Below, in pieces: positions 6,251-13,079 of a DNA stretch of 29,144 bases; within the stretch, counting starts at the first letter, position 1, and each line of letters opens with the position of its first letter. The notes beneath the pieces were generated by a model. It was given only the letters and a program-made list of their open reading frames with translations, did not search any database and had not been told where the DNA came from. The DNA comes from CAXQRU01 sp964226685 (GTDB lineage: Bacteria; Pseudomonadota; Gammaproteobacteria; Pseudomonadales; Cellvibrionaceae). The DNA lies in NCBI GenBank assembly GCA_964226685.1, contig CAXQRU010000176.1, forward strand, positions 1 to 29,144. The letters run 5' to 3'. Both the position numbers and the translations under genes were made by a program.

Positions 6251-6571
6251 ATGTATGCAGTAATCAAGAGTGGTGGTAAGCAGCATCGAGTGGTGGTTGG
6301 TGAGACCCTTAAGCTCGAAAAAATTGAAGCGGCAACCGGTGATTCAATTCAGTTTGATGAAGTGTTGTTGTTGGCAGAAGAAGATAATGTAACCATTGGT
6401 ACCCCAGTTGTTGCTGGCGCTGTGGTTAAAGCGGACGTGGTAAGCCATGGTCGTGCAGATAAAGTGAAGATCATTAAGTTTCGTCGTCGCAAGCACTCGA
6501 TGAAGCGTCAAGGGCACCGTCAGTGGTACACTGAGGTTAAAATTACTGATATTTTAGCGGCTAGCAAGTAG
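6251..6571 (+). CDS. rplU: 50S ribosomal protein L21
   Basis: The 106-residue product is ribosomal protein L21, a component of the large subunit that contacts 23S rRNA and L20. It starts MYAVIKSGGKQHRV, the standard L21 N-terminus, and carries the basic stretch IIKFRRRKHSMKRQGHRQWYT near the C-terminus. Length matches the family (about 103). GGAG lies eight bases before the ATG. It is the first gene of the rplU-rpmA pair, with a strong promoter and a structured leader upstream. Confidence 0.98.
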   Translation: MYAVIKSGGKQHRVVVGETLKLEKIEAATGDSIQFDEVLLLAEEDNVTIGTPVVAGAVVKADVVSHGRADKVKIIKFRRRKHSMKRQGHRQWYTEVKITDILAASK

Positions 6572-6604
6572 TCGTCTTTGAACTGATTTAGAGGAGTAAT
6601 TGCA

Positions 6605-6862
6605 ATGGCTCATAAGAAAGCAGGTGGTAGTACCAGAAACGGTCGCGATTCCGAGAGTAAACGCCTTGGTGTTAAGCGTTTCGGTGGTCAGCAAGTACTG
6701 GCTGGTAACATCCTAGTTCGTCAGCGTGGCACACGTTTTCATGCTGGTGACAACGTTGGTATTGGTAAAGATCATACCTTGTATGCCAAAGCAGATGGCG
6801 TTGTCAAATTTGAAGTAAAGGGTGTAAAAAATAGAAAATATGTCAGCATCGTAGCTGCATAA
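6605..6862 (+). CDS. rpmA: 50S ribosomal protein L27
   Basis: The 85-residue L27 starts MAHKKAGGSTRNGRDSESKR, the flexible N-terminal tail that reaches the peptidyl-transferase centre in the bacterial ribosome, followed by LGVKRFGGQ and GNILVRQRGT. No N-terminal extension needing protease removal, as found in Firmicutes, is present. GAGGAG lies seven bases upstream of the ATG. It is 33 bases after rplU and is followed by a terminator. Confidence 0.98.
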   Translation: MAHKKAGGSTRNGRDSESKRLGVKRFGGQQVLAGNILVRQRGTRFHAGDNVGIGKDHTLYAKADGVVKFEVKGVKNRKYVSIVAA

Positions 6863-6885
6863 TTCACCCAATATTTTTACACTTG

Positions 6886-6919
6886 AAAGCCCTGCTGTTA
6901 GTGACGGTAGGGCTTTTTT
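6886..6919 (+). terminator. Intrinsic terminator after rpmA
   Basis: AAAGCCCT (6886-6893) pairs with AGGGCTTT (6909-6916), extended by inner G-T and C-G pairs, and ends in six T (6914-6919). It separates the ribosomal protein pair from obgE. Confidence 0.9.
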
Positions 6920-6953
6920 GTTTTAGGACGGGCTTATTTAGAGAGGTTAAGCC

Positions 6954-8147
6954 ATGAAGTTTGTCGATGAGGCAACGATTACTGTTCATGCTGGTAATGG
7001 GGGTAATGGTTGTTTAAGCTTTCGCCGCGAAAAATTTATCGCCAAAGGTGGGCCTGATGGTGGTGATGGTGGTGATGGTGGGAGTGTGTATTTAGAAGGT
7101 AGTGACGACCTCAATACCTTGATTGATTATCGTTACCAGCCGCGCTATCGAGCAAAAAATGGTGAGTCAGGGCGTGGTTCGAATTGCAGAGGGGCTAAAG
7201 GTGAGGATTTGGTCCTTGCTGTGCCAGTTGGAACTTCAGTTTACAATGCAGAAACCAATGAGTTGGTGGGCGATATCACGGAGGATGGTCAGCGTTTATT
7301 GGTAGCCCAAGGCGGTTTTCATGGTTTGGGCAATACTCGCTTTAAGTCTAGTATCAATAGAGCGCCCCGTCAGACCACAGAGGGCTCGGAAGGAGAGTCT
7401 TTTCAGCTGAAACTTGAGCTCAATGTGTTAGCCGATGTTGGGTTGTTAGGCTTGCCTAATGCGGGTAAGTCAACCTTTATTAGAGCGGTGTCGGCAGCAA
7501 AGCCCAAGGTTGCAGACTATCCCTTTACTACACTGGTGCCAAATTTGGGTGTGGTTCAAATCGCGCGCTATCAAAGCTTCGTGATTGCCGATATCCCAGG
7601 TTTGATACCCGGTGCATCTGAAGGGGCAGGGCTTGGGGTGCGTTTTTTGAAGCATTTGACACGTTGTCGAGTCATGTTGCACTTAGTGGATTGTCGGCCG
7701 ATTGATGGCTCGGATCCTGCTGAAAATGCTCGTGCAATATTGTCCGAGTTGCAGCAGTTTAGCCCAACGCTGGCCTCTAGGGATGTGTGGTTGGTCCTCA
7801 ATAAAATTGATTTATTGCCAGAGGGCGAGCGAGACTCTGTGCGAGATGAGATAGTGGCAAACCTTGATTGGCAGGGGCCTGTTTATACTATTTCGGCGGC
7901 CAGTCAATGGGGGTTGGAGCCATTAATCAATGATTTGTATCGGCTTATTGAGTCATTTGCATTGGCTGAAAAAGAAGATCCAGAGTTGGCTGATAAAGAG
8001 TTAAAAACTGTGCATGCTATGCAAGCTGAGGCGAGAGAGCGGATTGAGGCTGTGAGAGCCGTTCATAGGGCGCGTCGTCGAGGTGAAGATGGTGACGGCG
8101 ATGACGATGATGATCACGATGTTGAAATTGAGTACGTGCGTGAGTAA
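6954..8147 (+). CDS. obgE: Obg-family GTPase ObgE/CgtA
   Basis: This 397-residue GTPase acts in 50S subunit assembly and stress signalling. Residues 1-158 form the glycine-rich Obg fold (GNGGNG, GGPDGGDGGDGG). The G domain follows: G1 GLPNAGKS at 166-173, the switch I threonines in YPFTTL, G3 DIPG at 213-216, and G4 NKID at 283-286. The C-terminus is highly acidic, with an Asp/Glu-rich tail (about 375-397), as in gammaproteobacterial ObgE. GAGAGG sits seven bases upstream of the ATG. It begins an obgE-proB-hisC run, with proB only five bases downstream, after a terminator that separates it from rplU-rpmA. Confidence 0.98.
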   Translation: MKFVDEATITVHAGNGGNGCLSFRREKFIAKGGPDGGDGGDGGSVYLEGSDDLNTLIDYRYQPRYRAKNGESGRGSNCRGAKGEDLVLAVPVGTSVYNAETNELVGDITEDGQRLLVAQGGFHGLGNTRFKSSINRAPRQTTEGSEGESFQLKLELNVLADVGLLGLPNAGKSTFIRAVSAAKPKVADYPFTTLVPNLGVVQIARYQSFVIADIPGLIPGASEGAGLGVRFLKHLTRCRVMLHLVDCRPIDGSDPAENARAILSELQQFSPTLASRDVWLVLNKIDLLPEGERDSVRDEIVANLDWQGPVYTISAASQWGLEPLINDLYRLIESFALAEKEDPELADKELKTVHAMQAEARERIEAVRAVHRARRRGEDGDGDDDDDHDVEIEYVRE

Positions 8148-8152
8148 AGGCG

Positions 8153-9274
8153 ATGTCTAGAGAATCTGTGAAGCGGTCAAAACGCTGGGTTGTAAAGTTG
8201 GGCAGCGCCTTGCTGACAGCAAATGGTAAGGGGCTAGATGTTCCGGCGATTGATCGCTGGGTTTCTCAAATAACGCAGCTTAATCGGGCGGGAGTCGAAG
8301 TAGTGTTGGTATCTTCCGGTGCGGTTGCGGCTGGAATGGCTCGATTAGACTGGAGTGTGAGGCCCAGTACCATTCATGAATTGCAGGCCGCCGCCGCTAT
8401 TGGTCAAATGAGATTGGTGCAAACCTATGAGCAAGCGTTTGCTAAACACGGGCTTCATACGGCGCAAATTTTGTTGGATCACGATGATCTTTCTGATAGG
8501 CAGCGTTATCTTAATGCACGTTCCACATTGAAGACTTTGTTAGGCCTTAATGTGGTGCCGGTCGTTAATGAAAATGATACCGTGGTGACCGATGAGATTC
8601 GATTTGGTGACAATGATTCATTGGCGGCTTTGGTGGCCAATTTGATAGAGGCGGATCACCTCGTTATTTTGACGGATCAGTTGGGTATGTACAGTGCTGA
8701 TCCCCGTTCTAACCCTGATGCCCAATTGGTTGATGGCTTGAGCGCGAATGATGAGTCCTTGTTATCGATGGCTTCAGGGGGAGGGCCTCTTGGTCGGGGG
8801 GGGATGTCGACCAAAGTGCGTGCTGCTCGGATAGCGGCGCGTTCAGGTGCGCACACTTTGATAGTGGGGGGTGCTATTGAGGATGTTTTGCTTAAGTTTT
8901 ATCGTGGTGACAATATAGGTAGTTTGCTGCTTGCTGATGATCCTCCAAGGGCTGCTAGAAAGCGCTGGTTGGCTGGGCATTTGCAGGCCAGGGGAGAGCT
9001 GATTTTGGATGATGGTGCGGTCAAGGTGCTATTGTCTTCTGGTAAGAGCCTGCTTCCCGTTGGGGTTAAGGCTGTTTCGGGTGCTTTCAATCGGGGCGAT
9101 ATGGTCATTTGCCGGGACTTGGCGGGTAAAGAGGTGGCTCGTGGTTTGGTTAACTATAGTGCCTTCGAAACAAAAAAAATATTAGGTAAGCCAAGTGCTT
9201 CCATTGAGGCGCTGTTGGGTTATAAAGATGAGGATGAGCTGATTCATCGCGATAATTTGGTATTGAGTGAGTAA
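8153..9274 (+). CDS. proB: Glutamate 5-kinase
   Basis: ProB phosphorylates glutamate to gamma-glutamyl phosphate, the first step of proline synthesis. The 373-residue protein has an N-terminal amino-acid-kinase domain (about 10-260) with VVKLGSALL, LVSSGAVAAGM, NENDTV, RFGDNDSLAALVA and the GGMSTKVRAA loop. A C-terminal PUA domain (about 280-365) starts near RGELILDDGAVKVL. The two-domain length is that of the E. coli type, in which proline inhibits the enzyme. The start lies five bases after the obgE stop. proA is not in the window. Proline is itself an osmolyte, but the gene order obgE-proB is common and implies no special link to the nearby solute operon. Confidence 0.97.
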   Translation: MSRESVKRSKRWVVKLGSALLTANGKGLDVPAIDRWVSQITQLNRAGVEVVLVSSGAVAAGMARLDWSVRPSTIHELQAAAAIGQMRLVQTYEQAFAKHGLHTAQILLDHDDLSDRQRYLNARSTLKTLLGLNVVPVVNENDTVVTDEIRFGDNDSLAALVANLIEADHLVILTDQLGMYSADPRSNPDAQLVDGLSANDESLLSMASGGGPLGRGGMSTKVRAARIAARSGAHTLIVGGAIEDVLLKFYRGDNIGSLLLADDPPRAARKRWLAGHLQARGELILDDGAVKVLLSSGKSLLPVGVKAVSGAFNRGDMVICRDLAGKEVARGLVNYSAFETKKILGKPSASIEALLGYKDEDELIHRDNLVLSE

Positions 9275-9280
9275 CCATTT

Positions 9281-10348
9281 ATGTTAAAGCCACATATTAC
9301 AGCCATGTCTGCCTACAAGCCTCCATTGGAAGGCAGGAATCACAAGAAAGATATTTTGCTTGATTTCAATGAGCGCACAGAGCCGGTTGCAGAGTCTTTA
9401 AAGGCGGTACTGGTTGATTTTATTACTCAGAATGATCGCTTGCACTTATATCCTGCCTACGAAAGTGTGGTCTCTGAATTGGCGGCCTATACAGGGTTGT
9501 CGGATGATCAGGTAATGATAACTAACGGTTCTGATCAGGGGATTGATTTGGTGTTTCGCTCGGTAGCGCGCACGCAAGCTCCTGAGGCGATCATCCCGGG
9601 GCCATCGTTTGCGATGTACCATCAGTGTGCTTTGGTTGAGGCAATGAAGATTGTTGAGCCTTTCTATACCAGGGAAGAGGGGTACCCTGTTGCCGAGGTC
9701 TTGGCAGCAATCAACGATAACACCGCGATCATAGTGGTTGCCAACCCAAATAATCCTTGCGGTACCATTGTGCAGCCTGAGGTGATTGCAGAAATTGCCA
9801 GGGCTGCACCAAAGGCCGCTATCTTGGTTGATGAATGCTACTTTGAATACAGCCGTATTACGGCCATTGGTTTGATTGAAGAGTTTGATAACATCTTTGT
9901 GACTCGAACCTTTTCAAAAACCTGGGGATTGCCATCATTGCGCTTTGGGTACTTGATGTCCAGTCCCAATAATATTTCTGCGCTGATCAATGTGCGAGGG
10001 CCATATGATATCAATCAGTTAGCGGTTGTGGCAGCTTCTGCGGCATTGGCTCAGCCTGAGTATACTCTGTCTTATGTTGATGATGTAATGAATTCAGCAA
10101 AGCCCAGGTTGGAATCTTGGTTGGATGCCAACAAGGTAGTGTTTTGGCCGAGTCGTGCAAACTACTTGTGGGTGTTTGTGGCTAACCCTGAGGCGCTAAA
10201 TGCTTATTTGATGGAGAAAAATATTCGTGTTCGACCGAAGGCTTATAAAGGTCAAATGGGTTTGAGGATAACCATTGGTACTAGCCAGCAGGTCGACTAT
10301 TTGATTGAGTCTTTAGAGGGATATTTGGCGGGGGGTCAAAAAATATAG
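9281..10348 (+). CDS. hisC: HisC-like PLP-dependent aminotransferase
   Basis: A 355-residue fold-type I aminotransferase close to histidinol-phosphate aminotransferase. Visible features are the N-terminal DFNERTEP (HisC usually LNxNENP), the PLP-anchoring region ITNGSDQGIDL, NPNNPCGT at 155-161, the ring-contacting D184 and Y187 in VDECYFEYS, and the Schiff-base lysine K213 in TFSKTWGLPSLRFGY. The C-terminal RVRPKAYKGQMGLRITIG binds the substrate carboxylate or phosphate. It lies six bases after proB, outside any his operon, so it could be a second HisC or act on aromatic amino acids or another substrate. In relatives an unrelated gene usually fills this slot. The family is clear; the substrate is uncertain. 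Confidence 0.8.
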   Translation: MLKPHITAMSAYKPPLEGRNHKKDILLDFNERTEPVAESLKAVLVDFITQNDRLHLYPAYESVVSELAAYTGLSDDQVMITNGSDQGIDLVFRSVARTQAPEAIIPGPSFAMYHQCALVEAMKIVEPFYTREEGYPVAEVLAAINDNTAIIVVANPNNPCGTIVQPEVIAEIARAAPKAAILVDECYFEYSRITAIGLIEEFDNIFVTRTFSKTWGLPSLRFGYLMSSPNNISALINVRGPYDINQLAVVAASAALAQPEYTLSYVDDVMNSAKPRLESWLDANKVVFWPSRANYLWVFVANPEALNAYLMEKNIRVRPKAYKGQMGLRITIGTSQQVDYLIESLEGYLAGGQKI

Positions 10349-10366
10349 CCCGGTAAACCGGGCTAT
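10338..10366 (-). terminator. Terminator of rpsT, shared with hisC
   Basis: A perfect 9-bp stem ATAGCCCGG / CCGGGCTAT with a 4-base loop (10345-10366) is followed on the minus strand by ATTTTTTG, a good intrinsic terminator for rpsT. The hisC stop codon lies inside the stem, and the plus-strand T-tract is poor, so hisC termination is weaker. Confidence 0.85.
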
Positions 10367-10375
10367 CTAATAACA

Positions 10376-10642
10376 TTAAGCGGCTAGTTGCTTAATTTGC
10401 GCGCTTAAGCGACTCTTGTGTCTCGCAGCTTTGTTCTTGTGCATAATGCCTTTGTTGGCCATGCGGTCGATCACTGGAACTGCTTTATCAAAAGCAGCTT
10501 TTGCTTCTTCTGCACTGCCAGACTCAATAGCAGCAACAACTTTTTTAATGTAGGTGCGAACCATTGATCGTAAGCTCGCGTTGTGTTTACGTGACTTCTC
10601 GCTTTGGATAGCACGTTTTTTAGCCTGAGGAGAGTTGGCCAC
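10376..10642 (-). CDS. rpsT: 30S ribosomal protein S20
   Basis: The 88-residue S20 starts MANSPQAKKRAIQSEKSRKHN and has the usual long basic helices, including MVRTYIKKVVAAIESG and the C-terminal MHKNKAARHKSRLSAQIK. S20 binds 16S rRNA early in 30S assembly. The start is GTG at 10642, with AGGAG seven bases upstream. A non-ATG start recalls E. coli rpsT, whose UUG start is part of S20 translational autoregulation; whether the same applies here is inference. It is a monocistronic gene, convergent with hisC, with its own promoter and terminator. Confidence 0.98.
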   Translation of the reverse strand: MANSPQAKKRAIQSEKSRKHNASLRSMVRTYIKKVVAAIESGSAEEAKAAFDKAVPVIDRMANKGIMHKNKAARHKSRLSAQIKQLAA

Positions 10643-10706
10643 TGAAAACTCCTAAATGTTAGTGATAAATAGTTCGACTCTCTCGAGCCGCAATTAAAGG
10701 TCGCGA

Positions 10707-10735
10707 AGCATACATCTATATGGTTGTTTTGTCAA
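10707..10735 (-). promoter_or_regulatory. Promoter of rpsT
   Basis: On the minus strand a perfect TTGACA (10730-10735) lies 17 bases before TATGCT (10707-10712), followed by a GC-rich discriminator (TCGCG). Two copies of CATATAGCA (minus-strand sense) lie directly upstream of the -35. Confidence 0.75.
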
Positions 10736-10764
10736 TGCTATATGCAACCGTCATTTGCTATATG
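10736..10764. repeat. Two tandem TGCTATATG repeats; third copy at 11333-11341
   Basis: TGCTATATG occurs at 10736-10744 and 10756-10764, start to start 20 bases, immediately upstream of the rpsT -35 element. A third copy lies at 11333-11341. Copies two and three share a longer 12-base match, ATTTGCTATATG (10753-10764 and 11330-11341), and bracket the small gene at 10758-11138. They may be a regulator's sites or remnants of the event that inserted the gene. Confidence 0.6.
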
Positions 10765-11138
10765 AAGGTCACATCGTGTTTGCTTGTGTACTCATGTTCT
10801 TTGGGGCTAATGGTTAGATCATCCGCATTGACTTTGTTGAAAAGTGATTCATGAGGGTTTCTTTTTCTTTCAACAAGGCTAGCGCTTCTTGGTTGAAAAA
10901 GTGGATTAAACTCCTTTTCTATACAACACTGAGCTCCCATATCCATTAGGATGGTGCGATATCTTTGTGCGTGCTCGTAGTTAAGCCCTTTTTTTAGTGT
11001 TACCACTTTGCCTGAGAATAATCTTCTCAATGCATTTGTGTCACGCAGATTGAAAGCCGCAGCAAATCGCTTTGCCACTTTGCTTTTATCTTGATCAGGA
11101 AGTACTTCCCCCGAAAAAACAACTCTGAAAGTTTCCAT
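10758..11138 (-). CDS. Small soluble protein of unknown function
   Basis: A 126-residue, hydrophilic protein with no signal peptide or membrane segment. Its first 70 residues (FRVVFSGEVLP ... VAKRFAAAFNL ... LRRLFSGKVVTLKKGL ... GAQCCIE) resemble a short alpha/beta module found, as I recall, at the N-terminus of various gammaproteobacterial membrane proteins, where it precedes DUF805-like or similar segments. Here the module stands alone, with a polar tail of about 50 residues instead. The ATG at 11138 has AAAGG five bases upstream. The gene lies between the solute operon and rpsT on the same strand, with a 204-base upstream gap holding a Crp-like site. The stop codon overlaps a 12-base direct repeat. 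No function can be assigned. Confidence 0.7.
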   Translation of the reverse strand: METFRVVFSGEVLPDQDKSKVAKRFAAAFNLRDTNALRRLFSGKVVTLKKGLNYEHAQRYRTILMDMGAQCCIEKEFNPLFQPRSASLVERKRNPHESLFNKVNADDLTISPKEHEYTSKHDVTFI

Positions 11139-11293
11139 TTTTACCTTTTACTCTCTCTATATGACGCCGTTGTGTTGCTACAACATGACATTTTCGAGAT
11201 GATATCGCCCCCCCTAAGGAGTTTGCAATCACCCTTTTTGTATTAGTGCTTAATCAAAGTTATCGTTTTCAGGCGATTCTAACCAAAACGCCC

Positions 11294-11307
11294 GTGAAGT
11301 AAATCAC
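11294..11307. promoter_or_regulatory. Crp-like operator GTGA-N6-TCAC
   Basis: GTGA (11294-11297) and TCAC (11304-11307) are perfect inverted half-sites six bases apart, the core of the E. coli CRP consensus; the outer bases (C and T) do not match. The window's own Crp has a recognition helix almost identical to E. coli CRP. The site lies in the gap between the solute operon and the small gene at 10758-11138, about 156 bases upstream of the latter's start. Confidence 0.45.
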
Positions 11308-11342
11308 TTTTTTATGTTTTTTTAGAATAATTTGCTATATGT

Positions 11343-13079
11343 TCATTGTTTTTGGTTATTAAGCCACAGGCTTTGGTAAGGGCCTATGTTAATCTCATTG
11401 TGTGTGAATACCTGCCCGGAGATCAAATCATAGGCGGTTTCCATGGCAAGGTTGATGTCGGATAGTAGAAGAAGGTCGGGCTTGTCGGCGATATTGTAAA
11501 TGCACAAAATAATTTGTCGACGGTCAAGGCTTTGGCGCCAATAGGCAAAGATTGAGTCCTTGAGTTGTAATACGTACTGATTTGCGTTGGGGTGAAAGGC
11601 TTTTTGTTGCTTGCGAATGGTGATTAAATTTTTTATTTGATTCAATACATTATGGTGGTGTGATTCCTTATCTTCTAGGTGTTCAACCAGTTTTTTGTAG
11701 TGCCATTGATGTCGATTGATGGCTCGGTTATGGCCCTCATGTTCAACACGATTGTAGTCATTTTCGGTGCCCAACAAGCTATGAATGTAGAAGGCCGGGA
11801 TGCCTTGTAGGCCCAGCATGATGGCGTGAGCGCAGACAAAGCGTGAAATTTGCCATTGGTCGGTACCGGCAGTGGTTCCTTTGAGAGCATCAAAAAGAGC
11901 GATGTTCATTTCGTAAGCTTTGGCGGTACCATTGTCATCGACGGCTCGCCAGGATATTTGGCCACCAAAACTTTCGATTGTAGTGATCAATTGATGCAGT
12001 TCTTCGTCATCAAGTAATCCCTCGGCAGGCCTTAAGCCAATGCCATCATGAGAGGCGATAAAATTAAGGTAGGTCGTACCATCTTGGGCCGTAGGCATTT
12101 CACTAAGCCAGTGCCTTAGGTGTTTGCAGTTGCCGGTTATCAAGCTGTTGAGTAACAGGGGAGGTAGTGAAAAATTGTAGATGCAGTGAGCTTCGTTAGC
12201 GTTGCCAAAGTAAGTGAGATTTTCATGGTTGGGAACATTGGTCTCTGTAATGATAATGGCATCGGGTTGGGCGTGCTCGATGAGTGTTCTCAATAAGCGG
12301 ACAATTTCGTGAGCTTGTGGCAAGTTGATGCATCGAGTGCCGCTTTCCTTCCAAATAAAGGCCACGGCATCAAACCGAAAAATCTTGACTCCTCTATCCA
12401 GGTAAAACCTTATGATATCCACCATCTCTCCAAGTACTTTGGGATTGTTAAAGTTTAAATCTACTTGATGGTGACTGAAGGTGCACCATACCTGCTCAAC
12501 CCCTTCAGTGGTTTTTGTAATTCGCAGGAGTGGTGAGGTGCGAGGTCTGACCACTTGGCGGGTATCAAATTGATCGTCAACCGTAAAAAAGTAGTCTTTG
12601 CCTGGTGATTGGTTTTCTTGAAAGTTCAAAAACCACTGGCTCTGGTTGGAGCAGTGGTTGAGTACCAAATCACTCATGAGCCGGAAGTCTCGGCTGATGC
12701 GTTCAATATCAGCCCAGGTTCCGAGTGCTGGATTGACAGCTTTGTAGTCGATGACTGAAAAACCATCATCGGCGCAGTAAGGGAAAAACGGTAAGATATG
12801 GACGGTATTAATGACGCCGTAAAGGTATTCATACAAAAAGTGATGCAGTGTTTGTAGGGGATTTAGGTGTTCATGAATAATGGATGAGCCATAGGTGATG
12901 ACAGCAATATCCTGTTCGCTCCAGTGATTATAATGAGTTAATGCACTAAACGAGCATTCATCTAATCTCATTAAGCGAATAAATTTGTCGGTTAAATACT
13001 GGTTGTCATGATTTGGATAAATCTGAGTTAAATGGTGCTTTACTTTATCTTTTAATTGCTGCAAATTTCTATTAGGCAT
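11343..13079 (-). CDS. Glucosylglycerate phosphorylase (GH13 sucrose-phosphorylase family)
   Basis: A glycoside hydrolase family 13 phosphorylase. Catalytic residues, numbered from ATG 13079, are nucleophile D237 in FRFDAVAFIWKE, acid/base E279 in ITETNVPN, and transition-state stabiliser D345 in IASHDGIGLRPAEG. The motifs ETNVPN, NEAHCIYNFSLPPL and HDGIGLRPAEG are those of the branch shown to phosphorolyse 2-O-alpha-glucosyl-D-glycerate to glucose-1-phosphate and glycerate, rather than sucrose phosphorylase proper. The two genes directly upstream make glucosylglycerate, which supports that substrate. The frame is open further upstream to 13145, but ATG 13079 overlaps the gpgS stop by eight bases (ATGCCTAA), like the preceding gene pair, and gives 578 residues. 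There is no signal peptide, so it is cytoplasmic. Sucrose-6-phosphate phosphorylase activity is the main alternative. Confidence 0.85.
   Translation of the reverse strand: MPNRNLQQLKDKVKHHLTQIYPNHDNQYLTDKFIRLMRLDECSFSALTHYNHWSEQDIAVITYGSSIIHEHLNPLQTLHHFLYEYLYGVINTVHILPFFPYCADDGFSVIDYKAVNPALGTWADIERISRDFRLMSDLVLNHCSNQSQWFLNFQENQSPGKDYFFTVDDQFDTRQVVRPRTSPLLRITKTTEGVEQVWCTFSHHQVDLNFNNPKVLGEMVDIIRFYLDRGVKIFRFDAVAFIWKESGTRCINLPQAHEIVRLLRTLIEHAQPDAIIITETNVPNHENLTYFGNANEAHCIYNFSLPPLLLNSLITGNCKHLRHWLSEMPTAQDGTTYLNFIASHDGIGLRPAEGLLDDEELHQLITTIESFGGQISWRAVDDNGTAKAYEMNIALFDALKGTTAGTDQWQISRFVCAHAIMLGLQGIPAFYIHSLLGTENDYNRVEHEGHNRAINRHQWHYKKLVEHLEDKESHHHNVLNQIKNLITIRKQQKAFHPNANQYVLQLKDSIFAYWRQSLDRRQIILCIYNIADKPDLLLLSDINLAMETAYDLISGQVFTHNEINIGPYQSLWLNNQKQ

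Noticed and set aside
10753..11341. Small insertion sequence bounded by 12-base direct repeats
   Set aside because: No transposase, no terminal inverted repeats; the enclosed gene is not mobile-element-like. The repeats are kept as a separate observation.
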